NCBI GenBank assembly: GCA_009823505.1
Contig: VZQC01000263.1
Span: 317,330-381,329, forward strand
DNA length: 64,000 nt
DNA from: Rhizomys pruinosus
Lineage: Eukaryota; Chordata; Mammalia; Rodentia; Spalacidae
Direction of reading: 5' to 3'
A model generated the notes under the pieces. That model ran no database searches. It had not been told where the DNA came from and saw only the letters and a program-made list of their open reading frames with translations. Positions 1 to 10,130 of the stretch are shown here, piece by piece; positions within the stretch are counted from its first letter, which is position 1, and every line of letters begins with the position of its first letter. A program made the translations under genes and the position numbers.

Positions 1-2319
1 TCTTCTTTGTTTTTTGAGCAGTTTATATATTCCAGAATATTAATGCTCTGTCAGATGTATCAGCAGTGAAGGTTTCATCCCACTCTGTGGGTTTTCTCTT
101 CACTTCCCTGATTGTTTCCTTCACTATACAGAAGCTTTTGAGTTTAATGAGGCCCCCACTTGTCAATTGTCGACCTTATTTCCTGTGCAGCTGCTGTCTG
201 ATTTAGAAAGTCTTTTCCTACACCTATGTCTTGTAGGTTGCTGCCAACTTTTTCTTCTATCACCTTCAGAGTTTTGTGTTTCACATTGAGATCTTTGATC
301 CATTTAGAGTTGACTTTTGTACAGGGCAAGACTAAAATTGTTTAGTCTTCTACAAATGGTGATCCAGTTTTGACAACACCATTTGCTGAAGATGCTGTCT
401 TTCCTCCATTGAGTCTTCTTGGCACCCTTTTCAAATGTGAGATGGCTGAAATTGTATGTGCTCAAGTTTGGATCTTCAGTTTTGTTCCATTGGTCTACAG
501 GTCTGTTTTGTGCCAGTACCAGGCTGTTTTATGACTATAGCTCTGTAGTATAGTTTGAAGTCTGGTATAGTGATCCCCCCTGTATTGCTTTTTTCTCTTA
601 GTGTTGCTTTGGCTATTTGGGATCTTTTGTTTTTCCATATGAAATTAAGGATTTTTTTCCAAGCCTGTGAAGAAACTCTTGGGGATTTTAATTAGGATTG
701 CATTGAATCTGTATATTAATTTGGGTAGAATGAACATTTTTGCTATATTAATTTTTCCAATCCATGAGCATGGGAGGTCTTTCCATCTTCTGATGTCTTC
801 TTCAATCTCCTTCTTCAGGGGTTTAAAATTTTTGTTGTAGAGATATTTGGTGTCTTTGGTTAAGTTTCTTCCGAGGTATTTTATTATTTTTGAGGCTATT
901 GTGAGTGGGAAGGTCTCCTTGTATTCCTTCTCCAGTTGATTGTTGTTGGCGTAAAGAAAAGCTACTGATTTTTCTAGGTTTATTTTGTATCCCACCACTT
1001 TAAGGAAACTCTTGTTTCCAGGAGTTTTCTGGTGGAGTTTTTAGCATCCCTTAGGTAAACTATCATATCATCTGCAAAAAGGGATAGTTTGATGTTCTCT
1101 TTTCCAAATTAGTACTCCTTTAATTTCCTTTTCCTGCCTTATTGCCCTAGCATGTGTTTCAAGTACTATATTGAAGAGGAGTGGTGACAGGGGGCAACGT
1201 TGCTGAGTTCCTACCATTATGGGGAATGCTTCTAACTTTTCTCCATTTAGAAGGTGTGGCTGTGGATTTGTTGTATGTGGCTTTAATTACATTGAGGAAT
1301 GATTCCCTCCAGTCCAATTCCCTCTAAGACTTTAAGCATGAAGGAATGCTGGATTTTGTCAAAGGCTTTTCTCTGTGTCAATTGAGATGATTGTGTGGGT
1401 TTGTCTTTCAGTCCTTTTATGTGTTTTATGATATTTATTGAATTTTGTATGTTGAACCATCCCTGCATCTCTGGTATGAATCCAACTTGGTCATGATGGA
1501 TGATCTTTTTGATGTGGGTTTGTATGCGATTTGCAAGTATTTTTGCATCTGTGTTCATTAATGAGATGGGTCTATAGTTCTTCTTTTTGATTGTATCTTT
1601 GCCTGGTTTTGGTATTAGAGTGATGCTGGCTTCATAGAAGGAATTTGAGAGATTTTCCTCTGCTTGTATCCTCTGAACAGTTTGAGTAATTAATGGTTGG
1701 AAGTCCTCTTTAAGATGTTTTATAGGAGAATTCTGCCATAAAACCATCTAAGGCTGAGCTTTTTTTTAGTTGAAAGGTTTCTTATTACATTTTCACATTT
1801 CTTCATATATGTTGATGGGTCTGTTGAAAGCTGTCAATCTCCTCTGGTTAAGCTTTGGCGAATTCCAGGTTTTCATATATTCATCAATTTCTCTTTAGGT
1901 TTTCAAATTTAGTAGTGCATAGGTTTTTGAAGTATTACATATGATTTGTTGCTCGCTATCCCCCAGATTCTTTTACATTGGTTGATTGTGAATTTCACCT
2001 TCCATCAATGAATTCTATTGATTTGGTTGCTCTTTCTTTTTTGGTTAACTGGGCTAGAGTCCTGTCTATCTTGTTTATCCTTCAAAGTACTTAATTTGGT
2101 TCATGATTTTTTGGTATTGTTTCTTTGTTTCTTTGTTTGGTTATTGTTGTTTTGTTTCTTTGTTTCTATTTCATTTGAATTCTGCTCTGATTTTTTTTTA
2201 TTTCTGTCTGCTTGGGTTTAGGGTCCATTTGTTTTTTTTTTTTTAATTAATTTAAAAAAATCAAGTCTGCAGTGTTAGACATTTATTTGTGCTGTGTTTT
2301 GTTGTTTTTGTTTTCATTT
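1..2319 (-). pseudogene. LINE-1 ORF2 remnant, reverse transcriptase and C-terminal part
   Basis: Minus-strand translation gives broken L1 ORF2 segments in the expected order. At 1747-1283 is the start of the RT domain, with [17 protein letters not shown] and DQVGFIP. At 1078-1067 is the catalytic FADD box, read as FADDMIVY. At 998-645 is the segment with KYLGRNLT and [16 protein letters not shown]. At 329-144 is the C-terminal stretch MPCTKVNSKWIKDLN. In intact elements this protein is the RT that copies L1 RNA at the nicked target. Here frameshifts and stops separate the segments, so it is dead. The 3' end of the element lies left of the window. The copy is AT-rich and clearly old. Confidence 0.93.
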
Positions 2320-2716
2320 ATGTAAAAATTTATTTGACCAAAATGTAGAAAAAATGATACTATTAGATATGATACAGTTGCAAGAATCTGAAGAAAAGTG
2401 TGGGTTCTATTCAACTGCACAATTTGCTAGTTTATCTTCTGGGTAGTGTGATGCTTAATAAATAGGAGTGAGGGGCAGGGGATTTAGACAGGCGGGAAGC
2501 AGGGTGATTTCTGTCAGGATTGTAAACTCAAGTTGGCCCCCAAACTGGGGAGTGTGGAATGTTTCAGCTCTGAGATGTTAATTGAGAAAGCAAAAATGCC
2601 AAAAAATGTGCAGCCTCCACCCACAGAATACTCCATATCCAGTTCAATCAGGAGTTTCTTGGTCTTTTTACCATGGGATTCCAGAAGGAATTAAAATCCT
2701 GGCTAAGTTTCCCAGG
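2320..2716 (-). other. non-L1 insert in the L1, possibly a 3' UTR retrocopy
   Basis: L1 antisense sequence stops around 2320 and resumes at about 2717 with the usual stretch meaning 'gggctataaacttc'. The roughly 397 bases between do not resemble L1. On the minus strand they end with AATAAA (complement at 2329-2334), followed by an A-rich stretch merging with the L1 T-rich tract. That is the layout of an mRNA 3' end. I do not recognise the source gene and see no clear target-site duplication, so a recombination filler is also possible. Confidence 0.45.
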
Positions 2717-3600
2717 GCTATAAACTTCATTCTTAGGACTGCTTTTAAATTACCCCGTAGGTTTGTTGTGTTGTATTGTCATTTTTGTTTAGTTCCAAGA
2801 ATGCTTTTATTTATTTTTTTATTTCTTCCTTGACCCATTCATTATTGAGGAGTGTGTTGTTTAGTAGCCATGTGTTCTTGTAGATGGTAGGGCTTATCTT
2901 GGTGTTGATATGAGCTTTATTCTCCTGTGGTCTGATAGAATACATGAAATTATTTCAATATTTTTGTATTTGTTGAGTTTTTTCTGTGTCCCAGTATGTG
3001 GTCAGTTTTGGAAAATGTTCCATGGGATGCTGAGTAGAAAGTGTATTCTCTGGTGCTTGGGTGGACTATTCGGTAGATGTCTGTGAAGTCCATTTGGTGT
3101 ATTCTATTGTTCAGGTCAAATGTCTCTCTGTTTACTCTTTGTCCGGTTGACCTGTCCAAAGGGCTCAGTGGGGTACTGAAGTGCCCTTCTATGAGTGTGC
3201 TTGGGTGAATCTGTGCCTTGAGGTCCTGGAGAATTGTGCTTATAAAGTTCAGTGTGCCAGAGTTTGCTGCATATATATATATATATATATTCATGATTGT
3301 GAAGTCTTCGTGCTTAATTTTCCCTTTGATAAGGATGTAATGGCCCTCTTCATCTCTTCTGATTACTTGTACTTTGAAGTCTATTTTGTCTGATATTAAA
3401 ATAGCAACTCCTGCTTGATTTTTGGTACTATTTGCTTGGAATATTTTTTCCATCCTTTCACCTTAAGTTGGTGCCTGTATTTAAGGGTGAGATGAATTTC
3501 TTGTAGCCAACATATAGATAGGTTCTGTTTCCTAATCCATTTTCCCAGTCTATGTCTTTTGATTAGGGAGTTTAGTCCATTAATATTTAATATTATTCTG
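2717..3600 (-). pseudogene. LINE-1 ORF2 remnant, endonuclease part
   Basis: The minus strand from 3453 to 2950 reads as the L1 AP-type endonuclease: KIFQAN, AGVAILISDKIDFK, the NIY segment, EYTFYSASHGTFSKTDHILGH. The last stretch is the family's conserved Asp-His region near the end of the domain. In live elements the domain nicks the target at T-rich sites. It is continuous for 167 codons but is cut off from the RT part by the insert at 2320-2716 and by other lesions. An AT microsatellite at 3271-3290 adds Ile-Tyr repeats in frame. Confidence 0.9.
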
Positions 3601-4087
3601 CACTTTTTCTATATTATTATTTCATTGTGTTTTTGGCATGTGGGTTTTTTTTTTGTTTGTGTTCTGATGTGAATCTCAAATGTTTCTTTACTGTGTTGAA
3701 GGCTTGCTTTCCTTGATTCCTTCATATGCTTTCCTTGTTTTCTCCTTGTTTATGGAGTGTTGACTTGTATAGGTTTCAGGCTTTCAATTTTGGTTACATA
3801 TTGGAAGGTCTAGCTCACACTTCTTTTTCTGTTCTGCAGGTTCTCCAAAAACTGTGTGGGTAACAAAGTGGTCAGTACCCTCTGAGCACTGTGCTTACTC
3901 TGATTCTTGCCAGCCAGTTCCTCTAAGTTGGTTGCGGGGCTTGGTGTTGTGGGACTGGAGTTGTGTCAGGTTCACTGTTTCATTTATTGCCCCAGAATCA
4001 CTACTGTAGTCCCACCTGGACACTCACTCTGCAATTCCAGATGGCAATAGGGGGGGGTGATTTTCTCATTTAGACTGCACACCAGTA
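3601..4087 (-). mobile_element. probable L1 upstream region; no ORF1 recognised
   Basis: This lies where L1 ORF1 and 5' UTR sequence would be expected upstream of the minus-strand ORF2. The first part keeps the T-rich antisense L1 texture, then composition becomes GC-richer from about 3830. I could not read an ORF1 protein. The interval is too short for a full ORF1, so either ORF1 is deleted or a different sequence begins here. The assignment is by position and texture only. Confidence 0.4.
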
Positions 4088-4490
4088 CCCTGTACTCCAG
4101 CTGATCCAGCCAAAGCCCCCAATCTCCATACACCCAAGTTCCCTAGTGGCAACAGGCACACCTGTTTTCCAGCTGGCTGGGTATCTTTGCCCCCACAGTT
4201 GCACAAGCCAACAATCCAATACTGTGGCTGGCTGAAGTGCCTGGCCCATATACCCTGTGCTCCAGCTGGTCCAGCCAAAGCCCCCAATCTCTATGCACAA
4301 CAGGCCAATAATCCAGTAATTCAATCTGTCTGGCTGACGTGCCTGGCCCACCCCCTGTGCTCCAGTTGATCCAGTTGAAACCCCCAATCTCTATACACCC
4401 AAGTTCCCTAGTGGCAACAGGCCCACCTGTGTTCTGGCTGGCTGGGTATCTTCACTCCCACATCTGCACAAGCCAACAATCCAATACTGG
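4088..4490. repeat. tandem GC-richer repeat, three units, candidate L1 5' UTR monomers
   Basis: Units begin at 4088, 4253 and 4353, each opening with a variant of CCCTGT(A/G)CTCCAG. Unit 1 is about 165 bp, unit 2 is about 100 bp with an internal deletion, and unit 3 is about 138 bp. All carry CCCCCAATCTC; units 1 and 3 share CCCTAGTGGCAACAGG and a GGCTGGGTATCTT block. They sit at the 5' side of the minus-strand L1, where rodent L1s carry tandem promoter monomers. The monomer reading is inference from position. Confidence 0.6.
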
Positions 4491-4642
4491 GAAGTTCACT
4501 TTTTACTACAGTTGCTTCTCATTGTTTTCTCTTTTAGCATGATATTATGATAATTTTCTATTGTTTTGTATTCTGAATGAGGCATCTATAAAGTGAGCTT
4601 CTCCAAGAAGACTTAGAAGTTTTAAAAGTTGTTAAAATTGGT

Positions 4643-4707
4643 TTGGGGCATATCTCACTTGTAGAATACTTATCTTGCATATATGAAGCACTACATTTGA
4701 TCTCCAG
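4643..4707 (+). mobile_element. ID-type SINE remnant
   Basis: A degenerate tRNA-derived unit resembling the ID consensus (tagctcagtggtagag...cttg...gatccccagc), ending in GATCTCCAGC. Heavily diverged. Confidence 0.45.
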
Positions 4708-4708
4708 C

Positions 4709-4782
4709 CTTGAACTCACAAAGATCTGCCCATCTCTTCCTGCCAAGTGCTAGGATTAAAGACATGCACCACCACGCCCGGC
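4709..4782 (-). mobile_element. B1 SINE fragment
   Basis: Antisense B1 5' half: CTTGAACTCACAAAGATCTG ... CCAAGTGCTAGGATTAAA ... ACCACCACGCCCGGC. The 3' half is absent. Confidence 0.85.
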
Positions 4783-4786
4783 TAAG

Positions 4787-4972
4787 ATTTATTTTTAATT
4801 CTGTGTATTTGTCTATGTCTGTGCATGGGTATGTGCAAGTGAAGTACAGGTGACTGGGAAGGCAGAAGGATCAGATCTCATTGGATATGGAGATACAGAT
4901 ATTTGTAGGCCACCCAATGTGAGTTCTACAAAAGCTTTACTCCCCCATAAACATGGATCCATCTCGCCAGCC
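4787..4972 (-). mobile_element. old B2/B3-type SINE
   Basis: A degenerate antisense copy that runs from a T-rich/ATTTATTTTTAA end through 'tctgtgcatgggta' to an ATCTCGCCAGCC end, the reversed head of B2/B3 SINEs. Confidence 0.6.
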
Positions 4973-5104
4973 TCTTCATTATTTTTATCTTTTTATCTTT
5001 TTTCATATATATATATGCAATACAAGTTGGAGAGAACAACAACAAAAGAACTGGAAAAAAAGACTGAAACAGTGAAGTTCTCCCCAAAACAATAAGACTC
5101 TGCT

Positions 5105-5275
5105 TTGAAAAAAAAAAAACTCTGGAAAGACTCAGAAAAAGATGCAAGACATGTATGGCAGAGTGCAGGAACTCAGGTGGGGTGGGGGGCATGGAAAGGG
5201 AAGTGACTCTAAATTCAATTGAGAAATGATGTATGATGTATGGCAATAGTTTAATAATAATAATACATTTTAAAA
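5105..5275 (+). mobile_element. L1 3' end fragment
   Basis: It shares AGATGCAAGACATG, GGCAGA, a GGGGTGGGG run and the ATGATGTATG segment with L1 3' ends at 49431 and 54651, and with reverse copies at 9834 and 14618. Confidence 0.65.
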
Positions 5276-5481
5276 ATTTTTTAAAGTCAGATCAGTTACC
5301 TCTTTAGAACTAGATATTATTGTCTCTTTTTATACCAGCATATAATTTTGCCTTTGTCTAAAAGCTTTGAAGTTTAAATATATTTTGAAAAGCAATTGAA
5401 TAATTCCTGTGCTTCTCATTTCCTGTATGGCATTATTCCATTAATAACCAGTGTGAAGAACCTGCTTAAAGTGTGAGTCCT

Positions 5482-5634
5482 GCCAGGTGTGGTGGTGCAC
5501 AGTTAGAACCCCGGCACACTGGGCAGGCAGAGGCAGGTGGATCTCTGTGAGTTCAAGGCCAGCCTGGTCTAGATAATGAGTTTCAGACCAGCTGGGCCAA
5601 AAAGGAGACCATCTCTCAAAAAGACCAAAATAAA
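5482..5634 (+). mobile_element. B1 SINE
   Basis: Recognised from CCAGGTGTGGTGGTGCAC at the head, GGCAGAGGCAGGTGGATC in the middle and GAGACCATCTCTCAAAAAGA before an A-rich tail. Confidence 0.92.
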
Positions 5635-5901
5635 AATAAGCACAGACGGGGCCGAAGAGATAGCCTAGCGGTTAAAAGCACCGACTGCTCTTGCAGAGGA
5701 CATGGGTTTGATCCCCAGCACCTACATGGCAGCTAAGAATTGTCTGTAACTCCAATTCCAGGAGAACTCCAGTTCCGGGGGAATCCAAAACCCTCTTCTG
5801 ATGTCCACAGCATTGCACGACACGGGTGCACAAACCTACGTGCAGACAGTACATTCATACACATACAAAAATAAATAAAATTAAAAAAAATAAGCACAGA
5901 C
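5635..5901 (+). mobile_element. B2 SINE with 13-bp target duplication
   Basis: The body at 5648-5888 is flanked by AATAAGCACAGAC at 5635-5647 and 5889-5901. The pol III head (AGCGGTTAAAAGCACCGACTG, GGGTTTGATCC) is clear. The copy is of the long form with the internal duplicated 'aactcca(a/g)ttccagg' module. It landed in the tail of the preceding B1. Confidence 0.95.
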
Positions 5902-6280
5902 TCCTCATCCATTGGTTCATGAGTTGACCCAAAGCAAGAGACAAGTTAGGCTAAGATGCCAGTGTTACCATGAATCAAAGAAATTACATAAAATTATTGT
6001 TATGTCTTAATAAATGTTTTATTACAGTACTTCCAAGGCAACTGAACTACTTACATCATTCAATTTCTGGAGAGTTCAGGTATTTGTGCAGTAATCATGT
6101 AACATCTCCCATTATTTTAAGAGCCAACTTCAAACTTAATAACTGCATTTGTGTGAGTACTATTCTGTACCTCAGCTTCCTTTTCTATGAAAGTAGCATA
6201 GCAATAGTTTCTGCTTTATAGATCTGTGGGCAGATTAAATAAACAAATACATATAAAGAACACAAAAATAAACATTATTC

Positions 6281-6281
<1 letters not shown>
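5902..6281. other. unassigned AT-rich sequence
   Basis: No repeat family, splice-bounded exon or RNA gene recognised. Open frames here are short and of random composition. Confidence 0.5.

Positions 6282-6311
<30 letters not shown>
6282..6311. repeat. (GT)n microsatellite
   Basis: A pure GT run of about 15 units at the edge of an old SINE. Confidence 0.98.
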
Positions 6312-6314
<3 letters not shown>

Positions 6315-6650
6315 GAATGTGTATGGGGGTGTGCCTTCACAGCTGCATGCAAAAGGCAAGGTAGAATGTCAGATGACCTTCTCTATGGTTCTCTGCCTTA
6401 GTCCTCTGAGACAAGGTCTTTCTCTGAACCTGGAGTTTGCCATTGTTTCAGCTGATGTTGGCTGGCCAGCAAAAAACAGTGATCCTCTTGTATTCTCACT
6501 CCTCCAGCAGGGCTGGGGTTACAGGCAATGCAACTATACTGGTTTTGTACATGGACACTCCATGTAAAAAGTTCATGTACATGGGGGCATACATGAACTC
6601 AGGTCTTTAGGTTTAAAAAACAATTTCTCTTACCCATAGAGCCCTAACCG
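6312..6650 (-). mobile_element. possible B4-type composite SINE
   Basis: It contains GAGACAAGGTCTTTCTCTGAACCTGGAG-like and 'gctggggttacagg' segments, followed by 'catgaactcagg' and 'acccatagagccc' segments. This is the antisense order of a B1-like part followed by a tRNA-like head. Strongly diverged. Confidence 0.45.
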
Positions 6651-6655
6651 GAATG

Positions 6656-6658
<3 letters not shown>

Positions 6659-6711
<53 letters not shown>

Positions 6712-6716
6712 TCTCT
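6659..6716. repeat. (CT)n microsatellite
   Basis: About 28 CT units with one CCCT interruption near the end. Confidence 0.98.
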
Positions 6717-7171
6717 AAATGGGTCTCAATCACCTGAGCTAAATTGTCCAATGAAGCTCTCATTTCTGCCCTCTGAGCATTGAGACTATGGAGAAGAAAC
6801 CGTGCCCAGATTTAGAACAGATCCCAGTAAACAACGTTTTCAAGAGATGGTAGTCACAATCAAATTATCCTGGAGCCAATAAATTCTATTGTCTAAGTAT
6901 GTAAATTTATATCCAATGGTATCATCTTTAATAGATGCATATGCAAGAGTCTTGATTCAAAGAAACTGCAGCTCAAATGGGTGACATAATCATCTGCCTG
7001 ATACACAAGCAAATGAACAGCTGGTGATTCTGACCACCTGAATGACTGATGTCACTATTCTGGTGCCCCTGAACAGATTTTTGAGACTCCAGTTTTTTAC
7101 TTCTATCTGGATCATTCACCATTCCTACTGATCAAGGCAAACTGCGAGATGTGAAGGCCATCAGCACTATT
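6717..7171. other. unassigned sequence
   Basis: No known repeat, coding frame or RNA motif seen. Base composition is ordinary for the window. Confidence 0.5.
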
Positions 7172-7441
7172 AAGAATGCTGACATCATGGGACTGGAGAG
7201 ATGGCCTAGTGGTTAAGAGCTCCGACTGCTCTTGCAGAGGACCCGGGTTTGATTCCAAACACCCACATGGCAGCGAAGAACTCCAGTTCTTAGTCTTTAA
7301 CTCCAGTTCCAGGGAAATTTGACACCCTCTTCTGACCTCCGCGGCATTGCACTACACGGGTGCACAAACCTACATGCAGACAGTACATTAATACACATAC
7401 AAAAATAAGTAAATTAAAAAAAAAAAAAGAATGCTGACATC
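7172..7441 (+). mobile_element. B2 SINE with 15-bp target duplication
   Basis: The body at 7187-7426 is flanked by perfect AAGAATGCTGACATC at 7172-7186 and 7427-7441. The pol III box region and a run of 12 A at the tail are intact. The internal module is rearranged: 'aactccagttct' is followed by 'tagtctttaactccagttcc'. Confidence 0.96.
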
Positions 7442-8336
7442 CACTGCTGGCTGATGCTTTCTTCACACTACTGCAGAATTCAGGCCTCAGTTCCCTAGGG
7501 TGCTACTAACACCTTTAACAGTACATTTCCCATCTCTAGTGTTACAGCCTCTGTGACAACACTTTTAGTGAAGAATACTGTAGCATGATAATGTTTTCAT
7601 TTCTCTAAATTTTCAAGAACTCACACACAGAGAAATGGGTCTGTTATTCAAATATTGGCCTGCCAATCATCTTGTGTGCTATCGTGTGTCCTACTCTCTG
7701 ACATACTTTGCATATGATACAAAAGCCTGCTATTCCTACAAAATGGCTTCTCTGGTCATTTAAAACATATGATCCTAGAAATAGAAATAAGATGTGTGTG
7801 AGGAACTCTAGGTTCCAAGACCTGGACCACTACTCTGATGTAGGGCATGGACAAACAACTCAAAGGAAGACTGAAAAAGTTTTATTTCTGAATCTTAAGC
7901 TTTTATATCTCTCACAGGTTGCAGGGGTTTTCCAAGGGCAATTACAGAAAGCTACACAATGTATACATGCTAGATATGAGGAAGGCTTTAGGAGAGGAAC
8001 AGAATTCAAGGTTCTGCAGGCCTAGCCATAAAAGTAAACAGGGAACACAGTGACATTGGGTTTCAGCAATAATATGCCTAACAATTCCTGCATTTACATT
8101 CCAAGTATAAACAATAAAGGGCAGAGCCTTAGCCGAACTCTGCAAGCTTCTACCAAGACCAAGCATTCAAGCACAATCATAGCAAGTTGGCCTTCTGCCA
8201 ACTCTTTAGGCTTCTTTCAAACCTTTGGCATTCATCCAGCAAGAAAATTCATAACTCCACAATGTGTATATAACTACAGATGCACTTATCCATAAAGTTT
8301 ACTTTTTACATTTATGTATTTTGTGGGAGGTATGTG
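7442..8336. other. unassigned sequence
   Basis: About 900 bases without a repeat I recognise. The open frames at 7708-8025 and 8050-8295 have no domain signature and no flanking gene signals. Confidence 0.5.
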
Positions 8337-8632
8337 CTTTCATCTTTTTTTAATATTTTCTTAATTTTATTTATTTCTGTACGTGTATGAATGTACTGTC
8401 TGCATGCAGGTTTGTGCACCCGTGTCGTGCAATGCCACGGAGGTCAGAAGAGGGTGTCGGATTCCCCTGGAACTGGAGTTCTCCTGGAATTGGAGTTTCA
8501 GATGGTTCTTGGCCACCATGTAGGTGCTGGGGATCGAACCCGGGTCCTCTGTAAGAGTGGTCAGTGCTCTTAACCACTAGGCCATCTCTCCAGCCCCCCT
8601 TTTTTTTGCTTTTTTTTTTACTTTCATCTTTT
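8337..8632 (-). mobile_element. B2 SINE with 12-bp target duplication
   Basis: CTTTCATCTTTT occurs at 8337-8348 and 8621-8632. The antisense B2 body ends in CCATCTCTCCAGCCCCCC at about 8600, followed by an extra T-rich stretch of about 20 bases before the duplication. This is a long-form copy with the internal duplicated module. Confidence 0.93.
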
Positions 8633-8654
8633 GTAAGTTTTTATATTTATTTGC

Positions 8655-8707
<53 letters not shown>

Positions 8708-8824
8708 ACAAATGCATGTTTGTAGGAGCTGGTTCTTGCCTTACACCATGTGAGTTCCAGGGATCAAACACAAGTTGCTGGCTTGGTGCCAAGTGCCTTG
8801 ACCCACTGAGCCATTTGTCCTGCC
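8633..8824 (-). mobile_element. B3-type SINE with (GT)n expansion
   Basis: The antisense head 'gagttccagggatcaaac...ggcttggtgccaag...acccactgagccat' identifies an old B3-like SINE. A GT tract of about 26 units (8656-8707) has grown at its tail side. Confidence 0.75.
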
Positions 8825-8932
8825 AAAAAGTACATATTTCTACTAGTTCATTTCATTAATTTAGTCCTATACAGATAGCTAAATGATAAGTGATAGCTAT
8901 ATATTGGTACCAATTGTATCTGATGAGTATAT

Positions 8933-8963
<31 letters not shown>

Positions 8964-9170
8964 CTCTCATGTATTCTCATATATACTCATATGTATCCAC
9001 ATATATACATATATATGAGAATATATTCTCTATATATACATATATACATGTATTGTACATACATGTATATATAGAGAGAATATATATACATATATATGTA
9101 TATATATGTATATATATACATAGAGAATGTATATATATGTATATACATATATATATACATAGAGAATATA
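8933..9170. repeat. TATA/ACATA-rich microsatellite cluster
   Basis: About 240 bases of TATATA, ACATATAT and GAGAATAT variants with local palindromes. It should be able to form AT-rich hairpins. Confidence 0.9.
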
Positions 9171-9338
9171 TTCTCATTTTTTTTGTTCTTTTCAAGACAG
9201 GGTCTCCTTGTAGCCCTAGCTGTCCTGGAACTCACTGTGTAGACCAGGCTGGCCTTGAACTCACAAAGATCTGCCTGTCTCAGCCTCCCGAGTACTAGAA
9301 TTAAAGGCATGCAGCACCATGCCCAGCTATATTTTCAT
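9167..9338 (-). mobile_element. B1 SINE in AT-rich repeat
   Basis: An antisense B1 (CAAGACAGGGTCTCCTTGTAG to CACCATGCCCAGC) with candidate flanks TATATTCTCAT (9167-9177) and TATATTTTCAT (9328-9338), one mismatch. The flanks are low complexity, so the duplication is only probable. Confidence 0.9.
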
Positions 9339-9540
9339 ATATTATATATACAGATATATACGCGTATATGCCTGTGTGTATGTGTATCTATGAAGGCAAT
9401 GTTTGAGTGCATGAGTGCTAGATTCTGGGGTCCAGAGTTTTACATATTTTTTCACTTAAAACAGGAATATGTTAAAAGCGATTAGATCTATGTATGTACA
9501 GATTGTCAGAATTTATGCTTTTTATTTACCAAGTTTTTTG

Positions 9541-9830
9541 GATACATTTTCATTGAATCATTGAATTTTTGTGCATTTCATACATAACATCTCTATCCAT
9601 CTTAATCACCTTTATACCCTCTTCTCCACTGGCACCTTCCCACAGCCCCCGCCCCCACTGGAATTCATATATTCTGTCATTTGTGTTAAGGCCCATTGTG
9701 TCCCGTGTACCCCCCCACACACACACACACTCCTAATCTCCACCATTTGGCCATTTATGACCTTTTGAGTTCCTGGCCCCTGCATGAGGAAGCTTCCTTA
9801 GTGAGAGTTAAGAAATTAATTAATGTTCTC
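9541..9830 (-). mobile_element. L1 3' UTR, first part, internally deleted
   Basis: It starts with the antisense L1 3' end (CATTGAATTTTTGTGCATTTCATAC) and runs into the C-rich UTR. It then jumps through a CA tract at 9715-9730 to 'gaggaagcttccttagtgagag'. Comparison with the copy at 40766 indicates that several hundred bases are missing at the jump. Confidence 0.75.
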
Positions 9831-9833
9831 TTT

Positions 9834-10052
9834 TTTATTGATGTTTTGTGTATTTCAGACATCATTTTTCAATTCAGTTCTGGCAAATTCCCCTTTCCCT
9901 TCCCTGACCCCATCCCACCCCACCCCAGATCATGCATTCTGCCATAACTGTCCTGGATCTTTCTCTCAGTCTTTTTTTTATGCTTAGGAATTCACATTTT
10001 CCTCCATTAATTTTATATTACGCTAAAATATGGATACATACTCTCTGTAGGA
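9834..10052 (-). mobile_element. second L1 3' end nested in the first
   Basis: TTTTATTGATGTTTTGTGTATTTC begins a different L1 3' UTR subtype, matching 14618, 42731 and the reverse of 54651. It lies between two halves of an older L1 UTR (9541-9830 and 10131-10660), so it inserted later. Confidence 0.7.
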
Positions 10053-10130
10053 ATGAAACTTTTCCTGGCTTGAGGCAAGAACTTGTAAGACTTATCCTGT
10101 AAATAGATAAGACTTGTCCTGTTCCATGGG
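10053..10130 (+). mobile_element. short LTR fragment
   Basis: TGTAGGAATGAAACTTT-type sequence continuing through 'cttgtaagacttatcctgt' matches the reverse complement of the 5' end of the solo LTR at 30103-30719. Only about 75 bases remain. Confidence 0.6.

Noticed and set aside
4066..4387. Two overlapping minus frames rich in Gly and Ala.
   Set aside because: They read through the tandem GC-richer units in two frames; no L1 ORF1 signature.
8883..9310. Several overlapping Tyr/Ile-rich frames on both strands.
   Set aside because: They are translations of the TATA/ACATA microsatellite and the adjoining B1.
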